Shown here: one piece after another, positions 15,933-26,187 of the stretch
Layout: each line of letters begins with the position of its first letter
How positions within the stretch are numbered: the stretch's first letter is position 1
From: Pseudoalteromonas sp. FUC4
GTDB lineage: Bacteria; Pseudomonadota; Gammaproteobacteria; Enterobacterales; Alteromonadaceae
Length of the DNA: 64,000 nt
Direction of reading: 5' to 3'
Assembly: GCF_008370255.1 (NCBI RefSeq)
Contig: NZ_SEUI01000005.1
Span: 180,006 to 244,005, forward strand
The notes under the pieces: model-generated
Told to the model about the DNA's origin: nothing
Database searches by the model: none
What the model saw: only the letters and a program-made list of their open reading frames with translations
Made by a program: the position numbers and the translations under genes

Positions 15933-16778
15933 TTAGCCTTCGAAATCACTATCGTTATGGCGCTCTGCCATTTGCTCTTCTTCAGGACCCCATGTGCGAT
16001 TTACGCGACGACCGCGTTTTACAGCAGGGCGATCAGCAACCTGTTTTGCCCAGCGAACAACATGAGTGTATGAGGCTACATCTAAAAATTCAGCTGCATC
16101 ATATAAGTCGCCTAAAACAAGCGAGCCATACCAAGGCCAAATTGCAATATCGGCGATTGAGTATTCATCACCCGCCATGTATTCATTCTCGCTTAAATGA
16201 CGATTTAACACGTCAAGTTGGCGTTTAGTTTCCATGGTAAAACGATCAATAGGGTACTGCATTTTACTTGGGGCGTAGCTATAAAAGTGACCAAAACCAC
16301 CACCTAAGTATGGCGCTGAGCCCATTTGCCAAAATAGCCAGTTACGACACTCTGTTTTAGCTTTTAAATCTTTAGGGATGAGTACATCAAATTTTTCAGC
16401 CAAATACTGTAAAATAGAACCAGATTCAAAGATGCGAGTAGGTGGGGTGGTTGAATGATCCATTAGCGCTGGGATTTTTGAGTTTGGATTAATATCAACA
16501 AAGTCAGATCCAAACTGATCGCCATCACCTATGTTTATTAAATATGCGTCATAGTCTGCATCGGTGCAACCAAGCTGTAAAAGCTCTTCAAACATAATTG
16601 TAGCTTTTTGGCCATTTGGCGTAGCAAGAGAATAAAGCTGAAATGCGTGCTCGCCAATAGGTAGAGTTTTGTCATGAGTCGCGCCTGCAATTGGGCGGTT
16701 AATGCTGGCAAATTTACCGCCACTTTCACTTTCCCACGTCCATACTTTTGGTGGCGTGTATTCGTTTTGATCACTCAT
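15933..16778 (-). CDS. yghU: YghU-type glutathione S-transferase / disulfide reductase
   Basis: The protein closely follows E. coli YghU along its length: the N-terminal KVWTWES...GGKFASINRPIAG arm, LYSLATPNGQK thioredoxin-fold start, NPNSKIPALMDH and ESGSILQYLAEKF (glutathione-binding), then the all-helical domain with GGGFGHFYSYAP and IADIAIWPW. These enzymes use glutathione to reduce organic peroxides or disulfides in the cytosol. The open frame begins 4 codons earlier (16790), but its AGG is the likely ribosome site for the internal ATG at 16778, which gives the family N-terminus MSDQNEY. It is monocistronic. Confidence 0.92.
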   Translation of the reverse strand: MSDQNEYTPPKVWTWESESGGKFASINRPIAGATHDKTLPIGEHAFQLYSLATPNGQKATIMFEELLQLGCTDADYDAYLINIGDGDQFGSDFVDINPNSKIPALMDHSTTPPTRIFESGSILQYLAEKFDVLIPKDLKAKTECRNWLFWQMGSAPYLGGGFGHFYSYAPSKMQYPIDRFTMETKRQLDVLNRHLSENEYMAGDEYSIADIAIWPWYGSLVLGDLYDAAEFLDVASYTHVVRWAKQVADRPAVKRGRRVNRTWGPEEEQMAERHNDSDFEG

Positions 16779-16865
16779 AAATAACCTCAATGTTAAATGA
16801 AAATGTTTAATACTTACTCATAAATGTGGCCATAAAAAATTAATTAAAGGCCCTAAATATTTAAT

Positions 16866-17447
16866 TTACCGACCTCTTAGTTTATCGGCTTTTGCTAATC
16901 TATAACCTAAAAAGAACCCGCTTAGCGCTCCAAATAAATGGCTTTCAAACGATACATGATAGCGCTGAGGTAAAACACCCCATATAAAACCGCTATAAAG
17001 TATAGCCACTACAACTGCAATTATAATTGATTTTAATGAGCGTCTTACTAAGCCGTAGCATAGAATAAAGCCCCATAAACCATATATAACACCGCTTAAA
17101 CCAACATGTATGTTACTGCGCCCAAATGCCCAAACTAAAAGTCCACCGACTAGAGCGGTAAAAATAAATACGTTATAAAAACGTTTTACGCTGTACTGGC
17201 AAATTAGCCAACTTAATACTACAAATGGGATCATATTACTGGCAAAGTGCCACCAGCTACCATGTAGAAAAGGTGCGCATAGTATGCCAATTAATCCTTG
17301 GATACTGCGTGGATATATACCTAAACCATTAAGATTTAAGCCAGGTAGGCTATTGATCACCTGTAGTACGAAGCAAATAACAACAATACTAAATATTGCG
17401 AAACGGGTACTTGTTAGTAATGACAGTGTGGTTGGCTTGGTTACCAT
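16866..17447 (-). CDS. Rhomboid family intramembrane serine protease
   Basis: A 193-residue protein with about six membrane helices, the minimal rhomboid core. It has the WHFASNMIPF loop (HxxxN, oxyanion support), the catalytic serine in HVGLSGVIYGLWG, and the catalytic histidine in SHLFGALSGFFLGY. Rhomboids cut membrane helices within the inner membrane. No extra cytoplasmic domain is present, unlike GlpG. Start ATG follows AGGAC. The pfpI terminator lies upstream, so the gene likely has its own promoter. The substrate is unknown. Confidence 0.9.
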   Translation of the reverse strand: MVTKPTTLSLLTSTRFAIFSIVVICFVLQVINSLPGLNLNGLGIYPRSIQGLIGILCAPFLHGSWWHFASNMIPFVVLSWLICQYSVKRFYNVFIFTALVGGLLVWAFGRSNIHVGLSGVIYGLWGFILCYGLVRRSLKSIIIAVVVAILYSGFIWGVLPQRYHVSFESHLFGALSGFFLGYRLAKADKLRGR

Positions 17448-17512
17448 ATAATCGTCCTAATTGACTTTAAGAGTTGCCAGTATAGGAATTGTATTTGCTA
17501 ATGAAAAGCAAT

Positions 17513-17542
17513 TAAAAAAAGCACAGCATAAAATGCTGTGCT
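17513..17542 (-). terminator. Terminator of the PfpI-family gene
   Basis: On the minus strand AAGCACAGCA and TGCTGTGCTT form a perfect 10-bp stem with a 5-base loop, followed by a run of T residues. Confidence 0.92.
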
Positions 17543-17564
17543 TAATTTTAGTTATTAATCACTA

Positions 17565-18248
17565 TTAACCTAATTTAGTTAATAGTTTTTTTGCAGCTAG
17601 TTCAGAGCTTGCTGGGTTTTGGCCGGTAATTACTAAACCGTCTTCTAGTGCTAATACACCCCAGTCGTCAGTTTTTTGATAATCGCCACCTTTTTTGATT
17701 AGCTCGTCTTCAACTAAAAATGGCACGATATCGGTAAGTTGGACTGCAGCTTCTTCAGAGTTAGTAAAACCAGTTACTTTTTTACCCGCTACTAGTGCAT
17801 TGCCATCGGCATCTTTAACATTTAAAAATGCAGCACTTGCATGACATACCGCAGCAACAGGTTTTTGCTCTGTTACAAAGCTTTCGATAAGAGAGATTGA
17901 ATCTGTGTTGTCAACCAAGTCCCATAATGGGCCGTGGCCGCCTGGGTAAAATACAGCGTCAAAATCGCTAGATTTTACTTCACTTAACACTTTAGTGTTT
18001 GCCATTAATGTTTGCGCCGCGCTGTCTGCGTCGTAACGTTTTGTTGCATCTGTTTGAAAATCGGCAAGTGTACTAGTTGGATCAATAGGTGGTTGACCGC
18101 CAGCAGGAGACGCTAAAGTTACCTCAACGCCTGCATCAACAAAGGCATAATAAGGGGCTGCAAATTCTTCTACCCAAAAACCTGTTTTTTCGCCAGTGTT
18201 ACCAAGTTCTGCGTGAGATGTAAGAACCATAAGTATTTTTTTAGACAT
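17565..18248 (-). CDS. DJ-1/PfpI family protein (type 1 glutamine amidotransferase-like)
   Basis: A 227-residue protein resembling the Hsp31-like branch: start MSKKILMVLTSHAELGNTGEKTGFWVEEFA, the acidic residue in VTLASPAGGQPP, the nucleophile elbow AAVCHASAAFL with catalytic cysteine, and GHGPLWDL before it. Members act as glyoxalase III, deglycase or chaperone; which of these applies here is unclear. The ribosome site is AGAAGGA. It is divergent from a LysR regulator, the common arrangement where the regulator controls the neighbour. Confidence 0.88.
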   Translation of the reverse strand: MSKKILMVLTSHAELGNTGEKTGFWVEEFAAPYYAFVDAGVEVTLASPAGGQPPIDPTSTLADFQTDATKRYDADSAAQTLMANTKVLSEVKSSDFDAVFYPGGHGPLWDLVDNTDSISLIESFVTEQKPVAAVCHASAAFLNVKDADGNALVAGKKVTGFTNSEEAAVQLTDIVPFLVEDELIKKGGDYQKTDDWGVLALEDGLVITGQNPASSELAAKKLLTKLG

Positions 18249-18405
18249 TGAATATATTCCTTCTGATGATTTTAATTAGTTTATCTTGCTTACCAATTAC
18301 TATATGCACTAACACTACTTTAAACAACGATGATAAATTTAACTTTATTGATTTAATAATTGATACAATAAAAAGGTTGAATTTAAAACACACTACGGAG
18401 CATTT

Positions 18406-19329
18406 ATGAAGGTGTCGTTTGAGCAGTTAAAGAGCATGGTTGTATTTGCACAAATTGTAGAGCAGGGCAGCTTAACCGCTGCAGCCAAACAGCTAGGGCT
18501 TACGCGAGCAGTTGCAAGTTATCATTTAAAAAAATTAGAAACGCAGCTTGAAGTTACTTTACTAAATCGCTCAACCCGTACCATGGCGCTCACTGAAGCG
18601 GGCATTGCTTATTATGAGCGTTGTAGAATAATTACCGAACAAGCTAATGCGGCTAATCAGCAAATAGAAAATATAAAGAGCGAGCCACAAGGTTTACTTA
18701 AAATTAGTTGCCCAGTAAATGTGGGAATGCAGTTAATTGTGCCTGCTATAAATACGTTTAAGCGCCAATATCCTAAAATTCAAATAGACTTACAGCTTAC
18801 TGACGATGTGGTTGATATTATTAAAAATGGGTTTGATTTTGCAATTAGGGGGGTGGCACTGAGTGACTCCAACTTGCAGGCAACCAAGCTGACTACAATG
18901 AGCACGTGCATTTGTGGCGCGCCTGATTATTTTGAATATTTTGGTAAGCCTAAAACGCCTTTAGAGTTAGTAGAGCACCAATGGGTTGTTTATCAATTGG
19001 GCAGTAAAACATTAACACTTCAAAAAGATGGCAAAAAGCACGATATTACAATGCAAGGCGGCTTAAGCACCAATAATGCCGCTGCTCGTACTGCTTTTGT
19101 TGAAGCTGGGCATGGCATTGGGCGTATTCCGCTTTACGATGCGTGGCCAAAAGTGCAAGCTGGACAGCTTGAAATAATATTAGATGATTATAAAAGTAAA
19201 GATATTGAGCTTTACGGGGTATTTCCGCCAGGGGCTGCGGGCTCTAAAAAGCTACGATTGTTTATTGACTACTTAAAAGCATACTTTGTAAAACAGCATA
19301 CCGCTTTAGGTATGCTGAAAAGTAGTTAA
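18406..19329 (+). CDS. LysR-family transcriptional regulator
   Basis: A 307-residue LysR protein with the N-terminal winged helix-turn-helix (FAQIVEQGSLTAAAKQLGLTRAVASYHLKKLE) and a periplasmic-binding-type effector domain (LLKISCPVNVG, AIRGVAL, GIGRIPLYDAW). It is transcribed away from the PfpI-family gene, with a 157-bp intergenic region, and likely controls that gene and itself. The effector may be an aldehyde or an oxidant, judged only from the neighbour. It has a clear GGAG ribosome site. Confidence 0.9.
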   Translation: MKVSFEQLKSMVVFAQIVEQGSLTAAAKQLGLTRAVASYHLKKLETQLEVTLLNRSTRTMALTEAGIAYYERCRIITEQANAANQQIENIKSEPQGLLKISCPVNVGMQLIVPAINTFKRQYPKIQIDLQLTDDVVDIIKNGFDFAIRGVALSDSNLQATKLTTMSTCICGAPDYFEYFGKPKTPLELVEHQWVVYQLGSKTLTLQKDGKKHDITMQGGLSTNNAAARTAFVEAGHGIGRIPLYDAWPKVQAGQLEIILDDYKSKDIELYGVFPPGAAGSKKLRLFIDYLKAYFVKQHTALGMLKSS

Positions 19330-19348
19330 TGAGTAGTTTTTACAGCAT

Positions 19349-20083
19349 TTATAAAGTTCGGCTAAATAATGCCACCGCTTGTTGATACATATTTATCGCA
19401 AGGGCTGCATCGTATCGCTCACCTTCATCACGCATAAAGGCATGCTGTGCGTTAACTTCCTGCCACTGGTAATTGATGCCCGTGCTTACACATTGTTGGT
19501 ATATTTTAGCCCGGCCTTCTTTTGGCACATGCGGGTCTTGTTTACCCCATATAAAGTGAATTTCACCTTGTATATCAGCCATACGCTCGAACGAGTTATT
19601 CCCAGGTTGCGCAGGTAATGTATTGCTGTGAATATCAGTTGCGTATAAACAAAAAGCCGCATTAATTTCAGGGTTTAGTGCCGCTCTGTAAGCTAAGTGA
19701 CCGCCAATACATACGCCCATTACGCCGACGGTGCCTGTGCAATAGCTTTGTAATCTAATAAAGTCGATCATAGTTTGTGTGTCACTGTCGTGGTGCTCAA
19801 GTGGCTTTGCCCATTTGTCGGCATTGCCTTTGCCTTTACCTGCATCATCATAAGCAAGCACAGTGCCTATAGGGTTTAACTCGTGAAACACTTCAGGCAC
19901 TAACACCACAAAACCATGGCTTGCTAAAATAGCTGCGCTGCGTGCAATAGGTGCAGTTTTTTGAAATATTTCAGAATAAAAAATGATAGCAGGAAACTGT
20001 CCTTGCGCTTGAGGGCGATATACAGTTGTTCGCATTAAACCTGTCGGTGTTGGCAAGTCAGCATTATGTTGTTGGATTATCAT
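19349..20083 (-). CDS. Dienelactone hydrolase family protein
   Basis: A 244-residue alpha/beta hydrolase of the dienelactone hydrolase family. The nucleophile elbow reads GVMGVCIGGHLAY, with cysteine as nucleophile as in true DLH. The acid is in WGKQDPHVP and the histidine in NAQHAFMRDEG. No signal peptide is seen, so it is cytosolic. The natural substrate is uncertain; family members hydrolyse lactones and activated esters. It converges on the LysR gene with a 19-bp gap. Confidence 0.87.
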   Translation of the reverse strand: MIIQQHNADLPTPTGLMRTTVYRPQAQGQFPAIIFYSEIFQKTAPIARSAAILASHGFVVLVPEVFHELNPIGTVLAYDDAGKGKGNADKWAKPLEHHDSDTQTMIDFIRLQSYCTGTVGVMGVCIGGHLAYRAALNPEINAAFCLYATDIHSNTLPAQPGNNSFERMADIQGEIHFIWGKQDPHVPKEGRAKIYQQCVSTGINYQWQEVNAQHAFMRDEGERYDAALAINMYQQAVALFSRTL

Positions 20084-20165
20084 AAAAAGCGCTCAGTAAA
20101 ATAAAATTATGTATGCTGATATGGTAACTGAGCGCGATAAAATAAACGACTTTTGTAGTCTGTTT

Positions 20166-21491
20166 TTAAATACTTGCAGGCATTTTATTACAGCTGGCGT
20201 AATAACTTACCGTAGCCGGCCAATCTGAAAAAATACCCATTACCCCCACGTCCTTTGCGAGTACGTCGACTACCGTCATCATGTCGCCATCGTTATCTAT
20301 AACATCAGCAATTGATTGATAGTAATAACCGCCACCTTCATTAAGCGGGCCCGAGCGCTCAAGGCTCCATGCAATAAGCTTTAAACCAGCTGCTTTTGCG
20401 TCAATAGCGTATTGCGATGGCACAATATTACTTTCGTTATCTATTGTTAGCATCATCCAAATTGGAGGAGCTAAAATCTTAACGCCATCGGCAACAAGTT
20501 CATCCATGCTCGGTTGCCATGTTTGTGGGTTACTTGGATCAAATCCGGCTTCACTGTCGCGACCATCTAAGTATACGCTTTTATCTGCAAAGTCAGGATT
20601 AGTGTTAATCCAGTATTTTACGTCATCAAGGTTAAACGATTGCGGATAAACTTTTGAGGCTGGCACACCCATTTGTGTGTACTCGTCTAGCATTTTTTGC
20701 GCATATTGCTCTTGCGTCATGCCATCAAACGGCATGCTTACTTGTGGCGATTTTAGCTCTGGGGTCATTTTTACGCCCATCTCATTAAACAGTGCAATGC
20801 TTTGTTTATGAGTCATTAATGTGCCGTTGGTGGCGTATAGATCAGTGCGCCAACTTGGTGTGCCATCCATGTAATCGGCAACGGTCGTTGCATTAGTGTT
20901 TGCACCATCCATTTTACCTTCAAGGGTTAAAAACTCCGTTAAACTTATATCGCTGGTACAGCATTTAGCTGAAGCTGCAATACCATTAGCTGGGTCGGCT
21001 GGTGTAAATGGCACACTGCATTTAGCTGCAAGTTCAGGAATGGCTAAAATATTCGTCGTGGTATGTAAGTCACATTGAGAGTGGCGACATACAAGCTCTT
21101 TGTCGTTTGTAAATGTAACATCGCATTCAACAATGCCAGCGCCCATTCTCGCTGCCGCAATGTAGGCTTCTTTAGTGTGTTCTGGGTATTGCATTGATGC
21201 ACCGCGATGACCAATAGAAAAATCGGTGCGGTAAAAAGGACCTTCGCTGCATGACTCTAACTTTGTTTTTAGTGTGCTTTGCTCCATATCGTTAACTAAA
21301 TAGTCAGGGCGAGTCCCTAGCTGAATATTTACTCCTTCAGCAACCTCTACAACAATGGGCGTAGGTACTTCAACAATTTCCACTTCGGTGTTGGTAACAA
21401 CCACTTCTTTTTCTACTATTTCTACATCGTCATCGCAGCCAGCAAGTGTGGCTAACAATATACAGCTTGTAAGTAGGGTAATACGTTTCAT
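20166..21491 (-). CDS. Glycerophosphodiester phosphodiesterase, lipoprotein
   Basis: A 441-residue exported protein with lipobox LATLAGC, then an unusual Val/Glu-rich linker ([23 protein letters not shown]). The GDPD domain follows: [17 protein letters not shown], the metal-binding [29 protein letters not shown] and the C-terminal [10 protein letters not shown]. It cleaves glycerophosphodiesters to glycerol-3-phosphate and alcohol in the periplasm or at the outer membrane. It is longer than E. coli GlpQ because of a mid-domain insert with paired cysteines (around residues 165-175). It appears monocistronic. Confidence 0.9.
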   Translation of the reverse strand: MKRITLLTSCILLATLAGCDDDVEIVEKEVVVTNTEVEIVEVPTPIVVEVAEGVNIQLGTRPDYLVNDMEQSTLKTKLESCSEGPFYRTDFSIGHRGASMQYPEHTKEAYIAAARMGAGIVECDVTFTNDKELVCRHSQCDLHTTTNILAIPELAAKCSVPFTPADPANGIAASAKCCTSDISLTEFLTLEGKMDGANTNATTVADYMDGTPSWRTDLYATNGTLMTHKQSIALFNEMGVKMTPELKSPQVSMPFDGMTQEQYAQKMLDEYTQMGVPASKVYPQSFNLDDVKYWINTNPDFADKSVYLDGRDSEAGFDPSNPQTWQPSMDELVADGVKILAPPIWMMLTIDNESNIVPSQYAIDAKAAGLKLIAWSLERSGPLNEGGGYYYQSIADVIDNDGDMMTVVDVLAKDVGVMGIFSDWPATVSYYASCNKMPASI

Positions 21492-21559
21492 TGTTTATCC
21501 TTAAAAGTAAAATTTGTACTACCTTAATGATTATTAATGACAATTTTGCTACAAGCTTA

Positions 21560-22411
21560 TTAATTTACTTTTTTATTAATAATTTGATTCACCAATAATG
21601 CACCTAACATTATAGCTGCCCCAATACTTAACCTGACTATATCGGCATCTCGGTTCCAGATCAGCACGTTAATTATAATTCCAGCTGGGATAAGCAAGTT
21701 ATTCATAACCGCCAAAGCACCTACGTTGACAAGGGTTGCGCCTTTATTCCACATAAAGTAACCAAGTCCTGATGCAACTAACCCTAAATAAATTAGTATG
21801 CCCCACTGTGTAGAAGTGGTTGGTAATTTGTTTGAGTTACCAAATAATGCATAGCAAATTGTGGCAATAATAAGTGCGCCTATAAAAAACCATCCAAATA
21901 CGGCTTTGTCATCAAGCTGGTTATTATTCATTAAGCGTTTGTAGGTAACTTGGCCTACAGCAAAACTTATATTCGCCCCTTGAACGATTAATAAGCCGAT
22001 TATGAAATCGCTATTTAGGTTTTCGTAGCGAATAGTAATTGCACCGATTACAGCAATAAGTGCGACTATAAAAAAGCGTGGGTTAAAGCGTCTGTTCAAT
22101 GCGTCATTTAGCAGGGTAATGTACAAAGGAGTCATTACAGTAAATAGCAGCACTTCGGGAACGGTTAAAAATAAAAATGAGTGGTAGTAAAAGCTATACA
22201 TAACACCAAGTTGTATAGCGCCAATCAGCATAAGCTTTAAGGCTAAAGGTTTAGGTGTTTGTTTAAGCTTTAAAAAGGGTAAAAATACGAGGGTTGCTAG
22301 TGCTATGCGAATTAACACACTAAACCATGCATCAACCTGACCTGCTAAATACACGCCAATTAAACTAAATGAAAATGCCCAAAGTAAAGTTACTGCAAAT
22401 AAGTACCGCAT
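21560..22411 (-). CDS. EamA/DMT-family transporter
   Basis: A 283-residue membrane protein with ten predicted helices arranged as two EamA repeats (residues 1-135 and 145-280). Repeat ends such as LVIRIALATLVFLPF and GLVASGLGYFMWNKGA are typical of drug/metabolite exporters. The substrate cannot be told. It ends 68 bp before the GDPD start on the same strand, so co-transcription is possible but not required. Confidence 0.85.
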   Translation of the reverse strand: MRYLFAVTLLWAFSFSLIGVYLAGQVDAWFSVLIRIALATLVFLPFLKLKQTPKPLALKLMLIGAIQLGVMYSFYYHSFLFLTVPEVLLFTVMTPLYITLLNDALNRRFNPRFFIVALIAVIGAITIRYENLNSDFIIGLLIVQGANISFAVGQVTYKRLMNNNQLDDKAVFGWFFIGALIIATICYALFGNSNKLPTTSTQWGILIYLGLVASGLGYFMWNKGATLVNVGALAVMNNLLIPAGIIINVLIWNRDADIVRLSIGAAIMLGALLVNQIINKKVN

Positions 22412-22473
22412 AGCCGTCGTCTTTTAATAAATATTGAGCTAAGTTTATCTGTTATATGTGAGGGTATAAACAA

Positions 22474-22498
22474 TAAAAGCCCGCAAGCGGGCTTTTAT
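22474..22498 (-). terminator. Terminator of the M3 peptidase gene
   Basis: AAAAGCCCGC and GCGGGCTTTT form a near-perfect hairpin with a tiny loop; it can work in both directions but best fits the minus-strand peptidase ending at 22526. Confidence 0.85.
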
Positions 22499-22525
22499 AA
22501 AAGTGAGCTTAATAAATTAAGTTAT

Positions 22526-24661
22526 TTACTCAACTAAACCACGGCGCTTAAGTAATGCGTCGGTAGTTGGTTTTTGGCCTCTAAACTCAATGTAGCTTTG
22601 CATTAAGTCGCGGCTGTTACCTTTAGATAGAATTTCTTTACGGAACTTATCACCATTTTTACGTGTTAAGCCGCCGTTGTTTTCCATGTGTGCAAAGGCA
22701 TCGGCTGCAAATACTTCAGTCCAAAGGTATGCGTAGTAACCCGCAGAGTAACCACCGGCAAATGTATGGCTAAAGTAGTTTGATTTATAACGCGGTGGTA
22801 CAGGGTAGTAATCAATACCGTGTGCTTTTAGCGCATCGTTTTCAAACTTTTGAACATCAGTAATTTTTTTATCTGAGCCAAACGAGTGCCATTCCATATC
22901 AAGTAAAGCAGCGGCTAAATATTCAGTGGTACCAAAACCTTGGTTGAATTTTTGCGATGCAAGTACTTTATCAAGTAAAGCTTGTGGAATTGGCTCACCT
23001 GTTTTGTAGTGTTTGGCGTAGTTAGCAAGTACCGTAGGTTCAATCATCCAATCTTCATTCGCTTGCGACGGAAATTCAACAAAGTCACGCGCTGTAGCAG
23101 TACCCGCTAAGCTTGGGTATTTAACGTCAGAGAATAAACCGTGCGCCGCATGACCAAACTCATGGAACATAGTTGACACTTCGTCGAAGGTCATTAACGT
23201 TGGCTCGCCTGCAGCAGGTTTTGGAATGTTCTGCGCATTGTAAATAACTGGTTTAGTGCCTTTTAAGCCGCTTTGACTTACGTAAGCGCTCATCCATGCA
23301 CCGCCACGCTTACCTTCACGTGCGTATGGGTCTAAGTAAAATAAACCGATGGCGCTGCCGTCAGCGTTAAATACTTCGTAAGCTGTAACATCTTCATGAT
23401 AAACCGGTAAGTCTTTACGCTCTTTAAATGTAATACCGTATAGCTTGTTCATTGCAAAGAATAAACCATCGTGAATTACAGAATCCATTTCAAAGTAAGG
23501 CTTAACAAGGGCTGGATCTAAGTCGTACTTTTCAGCACGTACTTTTTCTGCGTAAAAAGCCCAATCCCATGGTTTAAGCTCAAAGCTTTCACCTGAATCG
23601 TTAATTACTTTTTGAATAGCAGCTGCTTCAATTTTAGCTTTTTCAACTGCTTTTGGTGCTAGGTCATCTAAAATACCGTACACGTTGTCAGTTGTTTGCG
23701 CCATGCGCGACGTCATTACATACGATGCCCAATCTTTAAAGCCTAGTAGCTCTGCTTTTTGAGCGCGTAGGTTTGTTTCTTCAATAATAATTGGGCCGTT
23801 AGTTTTTGCTGCACGGTTAGCAGAGGCTTTAAAAATTTGCTCACGTAGGTCGCGGTTTTCAAGGCTTGATAAAATTGGCTGTTGGGTTGTATTTACTAGC
23901 GTGATCATGTAGCCGTCTTTACCGGCTTTTTTAGCCGCGGCCGCAAGACCTGCAATTTCACCTTCAGAAAGGCCAGCAAGTTTAGATTTATCGGTAACTA
24001 CAATGACATCTTCTTTAAACGATTTTAAAATGTTTTGAGAAAACGCAGTAGAAAGCTCTGCAAGTTGTGAGTTGATTTCACGCATTTTTGCTTTTTCAGC
24101 GTCATTTAATTTAGCGCCTGCTTTTACAAATTGCTTATAGTAAAAATCTACAAGGCGTTGATCTTCAGCATTAAGCGAGTCTTTGTTGTCGTAAATAGTT
24201 TGTACGCGCTTGAATAATGCACCATTTAAGTAAATGTCATCAGAGTGAGCAGATAACACTGGCGCCATTTTTTTACTTATACGCTGGTATTCGTCATCAG
24301 AAATCAAACCTGATAAGTTATAAAAAGCAGCCGATACACGGTTTAGTAGCTCGCCAGACATTTCCATTTCAACTAATGTATTTTTAAAAGTTGCAGGAGC
24401 TGGGTTGTTAGCAATAGCTTGTACTTGCGCAGTATGCTGAGCAATACCCGCATCAAAGCCGGCTTCGTAGTCTTTGGTACCGAACTTATCAAACTCAGGT
24501 GCCATGTATTGTAATGGGCTTGGCTTAAATAAAACATTGTTTGCGTTCATGTCTTGCACTTGTGCTGCGCCTTCTTTTGCCATGTTTTGTGTATCGTTAG
24601 ATGAACAGGCAGATAGTATTAAAGCACTAGCAATAGTAGTGGCGATCAGGGTTTTACGCAT
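22526..24661 (-). CDS. dcp: M3 family peptidyl-dipeptidase (Dcp-like), lipoprotein
   Basis: A 711-residue zinc metallopeptidase. The zinc motif is FHEFGHAAHGLFS, and the downstream ligand and substrate region includes DFVEFPSQANEDW and SHTFAGGYSAGYYAYLW, as in Dcp. E. coli Dcp removes C-terminal dipeptides. This one is exported: it has a signal ending in the lipobox LILSAC followed by SSND, so it is probably tethered in the periplasm. Start ATG has a TGGAG ribosome site. The 210-bp upstream gap contains nothing else visible. Confidence 0.92.
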   Translation of the reverse strand: MRKTLIATTIASALILSACSSNDTQNMAKEGAAQVQDMNANNVLFKPSPLQYMAPEFDKFGTKDYEAGFDAGIAQHTAQVQAIANNPAPATFKNTLVEMEMSGELLNRVSAAFYNLSGLISDDEYQRISKKMAPVLSAHSDDIYLNGALFKRVQTIYDNKDSLNAEDQRLVDFYYKQFVKAGAKLNDAEKAKMREINSQLAELSTAFSQNILKSFKEDVIVVTDKSKLAGLSEGEIAGLAAAAKKAGKDGYMITLVNTTQQPILSSLENRDLREQIFKASANRAAKTNGPIIIEETNLRAQKAELLGFKDWASYVMTSRMAQTTDNVYGILDDLAPKAVEKAKIEAAAIQKVINDSGESFELKPWDWAFYAEKVRAEKYDLDPALVKPYFEMDSVIHDGLFFAMNKLYGITFKERKDLPVYHEDVTAYEVFNADGSAIGLFYLDPYAREGKRGGAWMSAYVSQSGLKGTKPVIYNAQNIPKPAAGEPTLMTFDEVSTMFHEFGHAAHGLFSDVKYPSLAGTATARDFVEFPSQANEDWMIEPTVLANYAKHYKTGEPIPQALLDKVLASQKFNQGFGTTEYLAAALLDMEWHSFGSDKKITDVQKFENDALKAHGIDYYPVPPRYKSNYFSHTFAGGYSAGYYAYLWTEVFAADAFAHMENNGGLTRKNGDKFRKEILSKGNSRDLMQSYIEFRGQKPTTDALLKRRGLVE

Positions 24662-24871
24662 AATAACTCCATAAAAAGATTAGCCGGAATAGGCTTTGCG
24701 AGTCGAAAAACCTAGTTAACTTATCAAATTTTGGGGTTTATACAATAAAGTTTATCGGTATTAAGGGGGATTTTAACGCAAATTAGCTAATATTTAGCTT
24801 TAAGGGAGGTAAAAGTAGCTCTAAAAGTAAACACTTGAGCTACTTAATCAAGTCGTTGAGTAATAATTTAC

Positions 24872-25081
24872 TTAGTTATATCCAAGTACAAATTTTCTCT
24901 CAGAGCCAAAGTTGCTAGATTGTTGTTGGCCAAACTCTTTGTTAATAGATGCCAGTGTTTGCTCTTGCTCTGCAAGAAGGCACAAAATTTTATTTCGATA
25001 ATCTAGGCTGCTCTCAAATAAATGTAAGTCTATCTGTGGCTGCAAAGTTGCCAGCCTTTGATTTAAAGTTAGTTGTGACAT
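24872..25081 (-). CDS. Small hypothetical protein
   Basis: A 69-residue protein with start ATG at 25081 chosen because GGAG lies 6 bp upstream; the frame is open to 25159 but without a ribosome site there. The sequence is a helical, Gln/Leu-rich segment (LTLNQRLATLQPQIDLHLFES, LLAEQEQTLASINKEFGQQQ) likely to form a coiled coil, ending in an aromatic tail. No family is recognised. It is divergent from mscS. Confidence 0.6.
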   Translation of the reverse strand: MSQLTLNQRLATLQPQIDLHLFESSLDYRNKILCLLAEQEQTLASINKEFGQQQSSNFGSERKFVLGYN

Positions 25082-25281
25082 AGTGATCTCCAGTGCTTGT
25101 ACACTATTTATATAGCACTCGGTGCAATAAAGAGTTAATAAATTGTTCATAAAAAGCATATTGAACTTATTAACTTGGCGTTTTAGTTATATTATGACTG
25201 CTAAACTTACCCAACACTGAACCGCTTTTACTTTACAGTGATTTAAATTTAAAGCGCTCCTTTGCTTGTTTTGGAAAATAA

Positions 25282-26142
25282 ATGACCTTAGAACACATAA
25301 ACCAAATTCTTGCCTTTGTTGTATTTAGTTACAGCGATGTACACATTACCGTAGCAAAAATTATTCAAGTGCCTTTAATACTTTTCGTTATTTGGTTTAT
25401 TGTTACACGCATTGGTAAGCTAATAACAAAAACGTTATTGGCAAAAAAATTAAGCCAAGATGCCGTGCATTTATTCACACGTATGTACTTTATTTTAAGT
25501 ATCGCCATTTTAATTTTTACATCCTTAGAGGTATTAAGCATACCGCTGACTGCATTTGCTTTTGTGTCAGGTGCAATAGCCATTGGTGTTGGTTTTGGTG
25601 CACAAAACATTATTAATAACTTTATCAGCGGTTGGATACTAATGTGGGAGCGCCCAATTCGCATTGGTGACTTTTTAGAAGTGGGTAACGCAAAAGGCGT
25701 AGTTGAAACTATTAATACGCGCTCTACACGTATTCGCCGTAACGATGGCGTTCATATGCTTATACCTAACTCCCAGCTTTTAGAAAATACAGTAACAAAC
25801 TGGACACTGATAGATGGCAATGCACGCTCATCGGTAAGTGTAGGTGTTGCCTATGGCTCAGATGTAGTGCTTGTTGAAAAACTCATTCAACAAGTGCTTG
25901 ATGATCATGACGCTATTTTAACTAATCCAAAGTCATCAGTGTTATTTGATGACTTTGCAGATAGCTCGCTCGTTTTTAATGCCATTTTTTGGGTATGCGC
26001 TGAGTCTGAAACTATGCTTAGAAAAGTACGCAGTGATATTCGCTTTAGCCTTTATGATGTATTTGAAAAGCACGATGTTGTAATTGCGTTTCCACAGCGT
26101 GATATTCATATAGACGGCGAAATTGCTTTTAAGCGCTCATAG
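25282..26142 (+). CDS. MscS-family mechanosensitive channel
   Basis: A 286-residue channel with three or four TM helices and the conserved pore helix (AFVSGAIAIGVGFGAQNIINNFISG), followed by the beta domain GDFLEVGNAKGVVETINTRSTRIRRNDG and a C-terminal alpha/beta vestibule. This is the size of E. coli MscS. It opens on membrane tension during osmotic downshock. The pore Gly/Ala pattern is intact. It is monocistronic, with a short hairpin terminator after it. Confidence 0.92.
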   Translation: MTLEHINQILAFVVFSYSDVHITVAKIIQVPLILFVIWFIVTRIGKLITKTLLAKKLSQDAVHLFTRMYFILSIAILIFTSLEVLSIPLTAFAFVSGAIAIGVGFGAQNIINNFISGWILMWERPIRIGDFLEVGNAKGVVETINTRSTRIRRNDGVHMLIPNSQLLENTVTNWTLIDGNARSSVSVGVAYGSDVVLVEKLIQQVLDDHDAILTNPKSSVLFDDFADSSLVFNAIFWVCAESETMLRKVRSDIRFSLYDVFEKHDVVIAFPQRDIHIDGEIAFKRS

Positions 26143-26161
26143 TTCAAATATAGTTAATATT

Positions 26162-26187
26162 TAAAGTCGCTCTTGGGCGGCTTTTAA
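26162..26187 (+). terminator. Terminator of the MscS gene
   Basis: AAAGTCGC and GCGGCTTTT form a short stem with one mismatch, followed by a weak T tract. Confidence 0.6.
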